This document shows, piece after piece, positions 58,503 to 64,000 of a stretch of DNA of 64,000 nt; the stretch's first letter is position 1; every line of letters begins with the position of its first letter. Below the pieces are notes generated by a model, which made no database searches, was not told the origin of the DNA, and saw only the letters and a list, made by a program, of their open reading frames with translations. This DNA comes from JAEUHZ01 sp964552795 (GTDB lineage: Bacteria; Planctomycetota; UBA1135; GCA-002686595): contig CAZKIO010000022.1 of NCBI GenBank assembly GCA_964552795.1, forward strand, positions 1 to 64,000, written 5' to 3'. Position numbers and translations under genes: made by a program.

Positions 58503-60935
58503 TCAGCGCCCGAGCGCCTCCCGCGCGGCGTTGTGGAGCGCGAGCAGCATGTCGTCGGCAGGAGCGAGCGCCAGCCCGGCCTCCGCATACTTCAGCGACG
58601 TCTGGTGGGCGCCGAGCTGGGCGAGCACGCCGGAGATCTGGCGCCAGTAGCCCAGGTGCGAGGGGAACAGGCCGGCGATGGCGAAGTCCACCTCGCCTTC
58701 GCTCGCGGCGAGGTCGCCGTGGCGCTCGAGCACGGCGGCGTGGAACATCCGCGCGTTGTAGTTCAGCGGGTCGACGGCGACGGCGCGCGCGTAGTACACG
58801 AGCGCGGACTCCACGTCGTCCTTGAGCAGCGCGGAGATCCCGAGCTGCGCCCAGGCGCCGCCCAGCCGGGGATCGAGCGCGACCGCGCGCGCGTACGCCT
58901 CGGTCGACTCGTCCGTGCAGCCGCGCTGCGTGAGCGCGCTGCCCAGGAGGACGTACAGCGCGGCGTTCGCGGGCTGGCGGGCCAGACCGCGCCAGCACCA
59001 GGCCTCGGCGGCGTCGTGGTCGTCGGGGCCCTGGAGCGTCTGGACGATGAGGTTGTAGGTGTCCGCCGGATTCGGATCGAGCGCCAGGGAACGCTCCAGG
59101 AGCGCGCGCGCCGCCACGGGTTCGATCAGCACGAGCGCCTGCCCGGCGTAGTACAGCGCGCGTGCCGAGTCGGGCCACAGGCTGACCAGCGCGGCGGAGG
59201 CGGAACGCGCGGCCTGCGCTTGCCCCGCCTGCTGGGCGCTGGACGCGCGCTGCTCGTGGTAGATCGCGCGCGCGACCGGGGCGCGTGCCACGGCCTCGGA
59301 GAACAGCTCGAACGCGCGCTGGTTCGTCGGCCCGCGCTCGTAGTACGACAGGCGCAGTCCGGCCGCGAGGACGCAGCGGCCGCGCAGGTACAGTTCGAAC
59401 GAGCGGACCTGCGGTGTGAAGTCGGCCGGACTCGCGGGAGGCAGTGGCCTGCCCGCAACCAGCGCCTCGAGAGCGTCGCGGCCGCGCATCGCGGGCGAGA
59501 GCGTCGCGAGGCGCTGCTGCGCGGCGCCGAAGTCGCCGACCTGGATGCTGGACAGCACGTGGCCGGCGACGGCTTCCTCGCTCCGCGGATCGAGCTCCAG
59601 CGCGCGCGCGAAAGCGGCGTCGGCTTCGTGCGAGCGATTGCGGTCGAGCGCGGCGAAGCCGTCCTCGAGCGCCTGCTCGACCGCGCGCACGCGCGCGAAG
59701 TTGGCGGCGGCGCGCACCTCGTCGCGCGAAGCCCACCAGTTGCCTCCCAGGACCGCCGCCACGAGCACCGCGGCGAGCAGCGCGCCGGCGAGGCCCGCCT
59801 GACGCGGCTCGCGCCGCATCCAGCGCGACAACCGGCCGTGGAGCGGCAGCGGACGCGCGCGGATGGGGCGCTGCGCGACGCAGGCCTCCAGATCCTCGGC
59901 CAGGGCGGCGGCGCTCGCGTAGCGCCGGGCGCGGTCGCGTTCCATCGCGGTGGCCACGACGACGGCGAGGTCGCGCGGCACGACGGGGTTGAGCGAGCGC
60001 ACGTCCGTCGCGCTGCTCGTCGCGATCGCCCGGTACAGCGCGACCGGCGTGGGTCCGTCGAAGGGACGCTGCAGGCACAGGCACTCGTACAGCGTCACGC
60101 CCAGCGCATAGACGTCGCTCTGCGCGTCCGGCCGCGCGCGCTCGCCGCTGACGAGCTCGGGAGCGATGTAGGCGGGAGTGCCGGCGGTGTCCCCGGTGCG
60201 CGTCACCGACGCGCCGGTCGCCTCCTCCGGGATCGCCAGCCCGAAGTCGACCAGCACCGGCGCGCCGTCGGGGGAGACGATGACGTTCGATGGCTTGACG
60301 TCGCGATGGATGACGCCCTGCGCGTGCGCGGCCGCGAGCGCGCGCGCCACGCGGGCGATGCAGTCCGCGACGGCGAGCGCCGGCTCGCGCGCCTCGGCGC
60401 GCGTCGCCTGGAGACGTGCGATGCGCGAACCGTCCTCGCGCGCGCGTCCGATCGCGTGCGCCAGCGTCTCGCCGCTGACGAAGCGCATCGCGATCCACGG
60501 CCGGTCGCCGGCGACGCCCGTGCCGAACACCGTGGCGATGCCGGGGTGATCCAGGCGCGCCGCGAGCTCGGCCTCGCGCCGGAAGCGGGCCCGGGCCGCC
60601 GCGTTCTGCAGGAATTGCGAGGGCAGCACCTTGAGGGCCACGCGGCGTCCCAGCGGTTGCTCGATGGCCTCGAACACGACGCCCATGCCGCCGCGGCCGA
60701 GCTCGCGCACGATGGCGTACGGTCCGATGCCCGCGAACTCCTCGACGGCGGATCGCGCGTCGGTCTGCTCGCGCTCCATCTCCTCGAGCGCCTCGATGGC
60801 CTCGCCCACTTCGGAGCCCAGGTGCGCGTAGCGCGCGGCGAACTGCGCGGTGTCGACGGCCTCGCCGCGCCGCCGGCGGGCCAGGAACAACTCGACCGCG
60901 TCCTCGGCGGTGCGCGGCTCGGGTTCGATCGTCAC
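58503..60935 (-). CDS. Ser/Thr protein kinase with membrane anchor and extracytoplasmic TPR domain
   Basis: 810 aa from a GTG overlapping the sigma-factor stop (GTGA). A helical N-terminal segment (about 1-65) is followed by a Hanks-type kinase (IVRELGRGGMGVVFEA, ALKVLPSQF, GVIHRDVKPSNVIV, DFGLAIPEEA, TPAYIAPELVSG). After one membrane segment (GLAGALLAAVLVAAVLGG, about residue 420) come roughly 380 residues of TPR-like helix pairs (AFARALELDPRSEEAVAGH, ALLERSLALDPNPADTYNL, AYARAVALDPRLGGAWAQL). The TPR part would lie outside the cytoplasm and may sense a protein ligand. Unlike the other two kinases here it has no zinc ribbon. The tight overlap implies functional linkage with the sigma factor. 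Confidence 0.94.
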   Translation of the reverse strand: MTIEPEPRTAEDAVELFLARRRRGEAVDTAQFAARYAHLGSEVGEAIEALEEMEREQTDARSAVEEFAGIGPYAIVRELGRGGMGVVFEAIEQPLGRRVALKVLPSQFLQNAAARARFRREAELAARLDHPGIATVFGTGVAGDRPWIAMRFVSGETLAHAIGRAREDGSRIARLQATRAEAREPALAVADCIARVARALAAAHAQGVIHRDVKPSNVIVSPDGAPVLVDFGLAIPEEATGASVTRTGDTAGTPAYIAPELVSGERARPDAQSDVYALGVTLYECLCLQRPFDGPTPVALYRAIATSSATDVRSLNPVVPRDLAVVVATAMERDRARRYASAAALAEDLEACVAQRPIRARPLPLHGRLSRWMRREPRQAGLAGALLAAVLVAAVLGGNWWASRDEVRAAANFARVRAVEQALEDGFAALDRNRSHEADAAFARALELDPRSEEAVAGHVLSSIQVGDFGAAQQRLATLSPAMRGRDALEALVAGRPLPPASPADFTPQVRSFELYLRGRCVLAAGLRLSYYERGPTNQRAFELFSEAVARAPVARAIYHEQRASSAQQAGQAQAARSASAALVSLWPDSARALYYAGQALVLIEPVAARALLERSLALDPNPADTYNLIVQTLQGPDDHDAAEAWCWRGLARQPANAALYVLLGSALTQRGCTDESTEAYARAVALDPRLGGAWAQLGISALLKDDVESALVYYARAVAVDPLNYNARMFHAAVLERHGDLAASEGEVDFAIAGLFPSHLGYWRQISGVLAQLGAHQTSLKYAEAGLALAPADDMLLALHNAAREALGR

Positions 60936-61561
60936 GCGCCGTCCCTCTCGGGATCCAGGCCCTTCAGCGCCGGGCGCAGGCGCACGAGGGCGCGCAGGAA
61001 GCGCTTGCTCGCGGCCGACGGATCGATGCAGAGCTCGGCGGCCGCCTCCTCGTTCGTCAGGCCCTCGAAGTGCCGCAGTGCGACGATTTCGCGGTCCATC
61101 TCGTCGAGCTCCGCGAGCGCGTCCACGACGCGTGTGCGCACCTCCTCGCGACGCGCGGCCTGCGTGGGCGTCGTCTGGCTGGTCACGAACGCGTCCGCCA
61201 GTGCCGCCACGCTGATCGACGGGCGGCTGTCCGATGCCACCTCGCGCAGGGCGTCGCGCATGTGTGCCTTGAGGTGCCGGCGGTGCGCGCGCGCGACGGC
61301 TTCCGCCGCGACGAGGCGCAGCCAGACGTGGAAGGGGAGGTCGGGCTGCGCGCGCCAGCCGTCGAAGCGCGCGGTGGCGTCGATCCACGCGTCCTGCACC
61401 ACGTCGGCGGGATCGACGCGGCGCCGCAGGCTGGGGTCGAGCCGCAACCCGATCATGCGCTCGATCCGCGGCCGCTCGCGGTCGAACAGGTCCAGCAGCG
61501 CCTGGCGGTCGCCGCCGCGCGCGCGCGCGACCAACCCGTCTCGATCGCCGTCCACCTCCAC
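60932..61561 (-). CDS. ECF-type RNA polymerase sigma factor
   Basis: 209 aa from the GTG at 61561; a second GTG at 61555 is also possible. Region 2: LDLFDRERPRIERMIGLRLDPSLRRRVDPADVVQDAW; region 4: LDEMDREIVALRHFEGLTNEEAAAEL and DPSAASKRFLRALVRL. This is a different ECF subgroup from the other two. A TAGGCT box ends 7 nt before the start, placing the transcription start at the first codon (leaderless). It overlaps the TPR kinase gene, the closest of the three sigma/kinase pairings. Confidence 0.9.
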   Translation of the reverse strand: MEVDGDRDGLVARARGGDRQALLDLFDRERPRIERMIGLRLDPSLRRRVDPADVVQDAWIDATARFDGWRAQPDLPFHVWLRLVAAEAVARAHRRHLKAHMRDALREVASDSRPSISVAALADAFVTSQTTPTQAARREEVRTRVVDALAELDEMDREIVALRHFEGLTNEEAAAELCIDPSAASKRFLRALVRLRPALKGLDPERDGA

Positions 61562-61568
61562 GTCTTGA

Positions 61569-61574
61569 AGCCTA
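61569..61574 (-). promoter_or_regulatory. -10 box placed for a leaderless transcript
   Basis: TAGGCT on the minus strand lies 7 nt before the GTG at 61561. The arrangement equals that before the peptidase gene at 49265. Confidence 0.45.
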
Positions 61575-61678
61575 GCGCAGGCCGCGGGAGACGGCAGGCG
61601 TGGAGGCCCAGGAGGCGCGGACCGCGTTCCGGCGGGGTCGCGCGGGCACGGCCTGCCTTCCCGCGAGGTCGCGCACGC

Positions 61679-61684
61679 TAGACT
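61679..61684 (+). promoter_or_regulatory. -10-like box for the 61745 membrane protein
   Basis: TAGACT, 60 nt before the ATG at 61745, in the 183-nt divergent region shared with the sigma-factor gene. Confidence 0.35.
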
Positions 61685-61744
61685 CGGCGCCCCCGCGCCG
61701 CGTTCCTGCGCCGCGGCATCCGGCAACCCACTGCGAGCGTCCTG

Positions 61745-62179
61745 ATGTCCAAGTTCCTGCGTGCAACCCTCGCGGTCCTGGCGGGTTTCGTCGTCGGCAG
61801 CGGCGTCAACATGGGTCTCATCCTGGTCGGCGGCGCGCTGATCCCGCCGCCCGAGGGCACCGACACCTCGACGATGGAGGGGCTGAAGGCCGCGCTGCCC
61901 TTGTTCCAGGCGAAGCACTTCGTGTTCCCGTTCCTGGCGCACGCGCTGGGCACCGTCGCCGGCGCGCTGGTGGCGGGCCTGCTCGCGGCGGCCGGATCGT
62001 CGAAGCCGCCGTACGTCGTCGGCGTGCTGTTCCTGATCGGCGGCATCACGAACGTCGTGATGCTGCCGGGCCCGGCGTGGTTCGCCGCGGTCGACCTCCT
62101 GTTCGCGTACCTGCCGGCCGCGTGGCTCGGGAGCACGCTGGCGGCGCGCCTGCGCGGCGGACGCGGCGCCGCTGCCTGA
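61745..62179 (+). CDS. four-segment hypothetical membrane protein
   Basis: 144 aa. Four hydrophobic segments: LAVLAGFVVGSGVNMGLIL, HFVFPFLAHALGTVAGALVAGLLAA, YVVGVLFLIGGITNVVML and AVDLLFAYLPAAWLGSTLA. Similar small membrane proteins occur in several phyla without known function. It is a single gene with its own -10-like box. Confidence 0.75.
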   Translation: MSKFLRATLAVLAGFVVGSGVNMGLILVGGALIPPPEGTDTSTMEGLKAALPLFQAKHFVFPFLAHALGTVAGALVAGLLAAAGSSKPPYVVGVLFLIGGITNVVMLPGPAWFAAVDLLFAYLPAAWLGSTLAARLRGGRGAAA

Positions 62180-62256
62180 CGGTCCCCCCGGAGAGCACGC
62201 GCAGCCGACGTGCACCTGGCCCGATCCCCTGCGATACGAGACCGAGCGTGATCACC

Positions 62257-62388
62257 ATGGATGCGCTGGCGAGGCTCGAGGTCCTGGGCGCCAAGATCGC
62301 GCTCGAGCCCATCCAATTCGGTCGAGAGGGGAAGGTCGCCATCTACGTGCTCGGGGGGATCGAGCGGGGCCTGTGGCAACGGTCGTGA
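62257..62388 (+). CDS. possible 43-aa hypothetical protein
   Basis: A short frame (MDALARLEVLGAKIALEPIQ, then FGREGKVAIYVLGGIERGLW) lies between two genes on the same strand. Its amphipathic pattern looks protein-like, but there is no good ribosome binding site and no recognised family. It may be a gene remnant or chance. Confidence 0.25.
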   Translation: MDALARLEVLGAKIALEPIQFGREGKVAIYVLGGIERGLWQRS

Positions 62389-62427
62389 GGCATCCGGCGC
62401 GAGCGCGCTGACGAGGAGGAGGTTCGC

Positions 62428-62841
62428 ATGGCACGTTCGATGGCCGCGATCATCCGGTCGGCCAACAAGGCGCTGCTCGCCGAGGGCCGGCTCGACGCCG
62501 TGGAGACGAACTTCACCGAGGACTACGTGGCCCATGTGACCGACCGCGATCTCGAGGGCGGTCACGCGGGGATCCAGAGGTTCCTCACGACCCTGCGCGG
62601 CGCCTTCGCGGACCTCGAGGTCGAGGTCGAGATCCTGGTTGAGGGCAGGTCGCGCGTCGCGTGGCAACGGACGGTCACGGGCAAGCACCGGCGCAGCTTC
62701 CAGGGCTTTCCCGCCACGAACAGGAAGCTCGTCTGGCGCGACATGCTGACGAGCCGCTTCCGCGGCGGCCGCATCGCGGAGGAGTGGGCGGTCTCGGACC
62801 TCGCGGAGCGGCTGCTGCGCGCGCGCAAGCGCAGGGCGTGA
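62428..62841 (+). CDS. SnoaL-like ester cyclase family protein
   Basis: 137 aa with AGGAGG 6 nt before the ATG. The single NTF2/SnoaL domain shows NFTEDYVAHVTD (catalytic-type acidic/His region), GGHAGIQRFLTTLRGAFADLEVEVE, VAWQRTVTGKHRRSFQGFPAT and FRGGRIAEEWAVSD. This is the common ester-cyclase/polyketide-cyclase-like family, mostly of unknown substrate. The stand-alone placement gives no pathway hint. Confidence 0.85.
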   Translation: MARSMAAIIRSANKALLAEGRLDAVETNFTEDYVAHVTDRDLEGGHAGIQRFLTTLRGAFADLEVEVEILVEGRSRVAWQRTVTGKHRRSFQGFPATNRKLVWRDMLTSRFRGGRIAEEWAVSDLAERLLRARKRRA

Positions 62842-62922
62842 CCTCCGGACGGGCGACGCTACGATGTCGCCCGTGCCGGTCACCCGGGGCCGGAACGAAC
62901 ACCAGCGAGACGAGGTCCTGCA

Positions 62923-63162
62923 ATGTCGATTCGATTCGCAAGAGCGTGGTCCGTCGCGGTGGCGACGACGGCGTTGCCGCTGGCGGCCGTGGCGCACGGC
63001 GGTCACGGCGATCCACGCCAGCACGAATCGGCGCTGCACTTCCTGCTCGAGCCCGTGCACCTGCCGTTGACGCTCGCGGCGGTCGCGGCACTCGTGTTCG
63101 CGGCCGCGTTCGCGTACCGGAAGGCCCGGCGCACCGGCTCGGACGCACGCCGGATCCGATGA
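62923..63162 (+). CDS. small exported or membrane protein
   Basis: 79 aa. A signal peptide (ARAWSVAVATTALPLAAVAHG) is followed by a His-rich segment (GGHGDPRQHESALHF), a membrane helix (LPLTLAAVAALVFAAAFAY) and a basic tail. AGG is 7 nt before the ATG. The His cluster next to a membrane segment suggests possible metal binding in the periplasm. No family is assigned. Confidence 0.65.
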   Translation: MSIRFARAWSVAVATTALPLAAVAHGGHGDPRQHESALHFLLEPVHLPLTLAAVAALVFAAAFAYRKARRTGSDARRIR

Positions 63163-63170
63163 CGGATCCG
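63151..63170. terminator. 8-bp hairpin at the end of the small membrane protein gene
   Basis: cggatccg atga cggatccg: two palindromic copies flank the stop codon region and can form an 8-bp stem with a 4-nt loop. It lies between convergent genes. It is short for a terminator, so this is tentative. Confidence 0.35.
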
Positions 63171-63189
63171 CGGCCCAGCCGCGCGAGGA

Positions 63190-64000
63190 TCAGCGACCGT
63201 CGGACCGTCCTGTTCGCGCGGGCGCGTCCGGCCATCGTTCGAGCATCCTCGCGCCGATCCAGCGGCCCAGGATCCGGTTGCCTTCCACCGTGAAGTGGCA
63301 CGCGTCGTAGTAGAGCGGTGCCGTCTGGTCCGCGAAAACGCGGGACGCGTCCGCGAAGGGCACCCCGTCGGCCGCCAGCTCCGCGCCCGCCGCGCGCAGC
63401 AGCGGGTAGCCGCGCGCGATCGCGCGCATCCACAGCTCGGACGCGGCGCCCTTCGCCAGCTCCTCGGGCGTCGCGGGCTTGGCGCCGGAGTCGTGCAGGG
63501 TCGGCTGCAGCACGTGCAGGAACGCGATGCCCTCCTGTTTGCACACCGCGTCCAGCAGGCGCGCGCTCCGCGCCCACATCCGCACGGAGTCGGCCAGCAC
63601 GGCGTCGAGGCCGGCGTCGAAGTCCGGACCGCGCAGCACGTCCTCGCGCCCGCGCGCCGTGATGTGCCGGCCGAACTCCTCCAGCGCTTCGCGCGCGCGG
63701 CCCACCGCGGCCGCCGCGCGTCCGCGCGCAAAGGTCCCCAGCAGACTGGAGCGCCACAGCCCCCAGCCCAGCGCGCGCTCCGTCCATGCGCCGGCGGAGC
63801 GTTGCGCGGCGCGTGATCGCGCCAGCAGATCGACGGCCGTCGCGTCCAGGCCGCCGGCCGCGGCCAGCGCGGCCCAGTGCATCGCCGAGGGGAAACCCGG
63901 CTGGATCCCGAGCGACGCGTTGTCGGCGGACAGAACGAGCTCGTTGAACCCGTCGATCAGCACGACGGCGTCCGGGCGCACGCCGCGCAGGAGCAGCCAC
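63190..64000 (-). CDS. SGNH-like hydrolase, C-terminal part (truncated by window edge)
   Basis: At least 269 codons; the N-terminus lies beyond the window, and the frame is open to base 64000. VVLIDGFNELVL resembles SGNH block III (G-x-N-D/E), and the C-terminal DACHFTVEGNRILGRWIG has the D-x-x-H catalytic pair and the following helix. FLHVLQPTLHDSG fits the strand before it. The catalytic Ser block I must lie upstream. The family includes esterases and polysaccharide O-acetyl esterases; the substrate is unknown. Confidence 0.75.
   Translation of the reverse strand, partial: WLLLRGVRPDAVVLIDGFNELVLSADNASLGIQPGFPSAMHWAALAAAGGLDATAVDLLARSRAAQRSAGAWTERALGWGLWRSSLLGTFARGRAAAAVGRAREALEEFGRHITARGREDVLRGPDFDAGLDAVLADSVRMWARSARLLDAVCKQEGIAFLHVLQPTLHDSGAKPATPEELAKGAASELWMRAIARGYPLLRAAGAELAADGVPFADASRVFADQTAPLYYDACHFTVEGNRILGRWIGARMLERWPDAPARTGRSDGR

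Overview
The window is very GC-rich (roughly 70% by eye), densely coded DNA. It is most consistent with a member of the Planctomycetota, probably a draft or metagenome-assembled scaffold, because a run of 100 N sits inside a repeat-rich gene. The lineage call is an inference from gene content. It rests on three ECF sigma factor / Ser-Thr kinase modules with zinc-ribbon or TPR-bearing kinases, several large secreted proteins that share a C-terminal domain with a CPCGN..G..GNGC signature, choice-of-anchor and thrombospondin-type repeat proteins, and a mixture of Shine-Dalgarno and apparently leaderless starts. No rRNA, tRNA, CRISPR array, insertion sequence or prophage was seen.

Region by region. 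1-4.0 kb holds two small exported proteins, an ECF sigma factor, an NTF2-like protein and a membrane Ser/Thr kinase. 4.0-11.4 kb is a complete phosphate regulon: phoB-phoR-phoU-pstB on the plus strand converge on pstS-pstC-pstA on the minus strand, with Pho-box-like 11-bp repeats before phoB and pstS. 11.5-15.3 kb encodes secreted proteins, including a tandem paralogous pair. 15.5-26.0 kb is an acyl-CoA operon: thiolase, 3-hydroxyacyl-CoA dehydrogenase, two acyl-CoA dehydrogenases, MeaB and a split B12-dependent mutase. The mutase active-site residues (F81, Q199) point to isobutyryl-CoA rather than methylmalonyl-CoA mutase, so valine-derived isobutyryl-CoA could be converted to butyryl-CoA and oxidised by the neighbouring enzymes. 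26.0-30.1 kb has the second kinase/sigma pair and a gapped calcium-repeat protein.

31.5-40.6 kb is the most striking locus. It is a tightly overlapping minus-strand operon encoding (i) a fused membrane oxidoreductase with 4Fe-4S, FAD/NAD(P) and di-heme-b domains, (ii) a 26-heme c-type cytochrome, (iii) an exported outer-membrane beta-barrel candidate and (iv) a 16-heme c-type cytochrome. Together these could form a continuous electron path from cytoplasmic NAD(P)H to the cell surface, or the reverse, resembling porin-cytochrome conduits but with a different inner-membrane module.

41-50.2 kb contains a nidogen-domain secreted protein, two methyltransferases, a degenerate GH38-like protein, an M64 peptidase and ispH. 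50.2-56 kb contains a ferredoxin, a DEAD-box helicase with a long Arg-rich tail, exonuclease III, a P-loop kinase, an acetyltransferase and a CPBP protease. 56-64 kb contains another secreted protein with the shared C-terminal domain, the third kinase/sigma pair (overlapping genes), small membrane and SnoaL-like proteins, and an SGNH-like hydrolase cut by the window edge.
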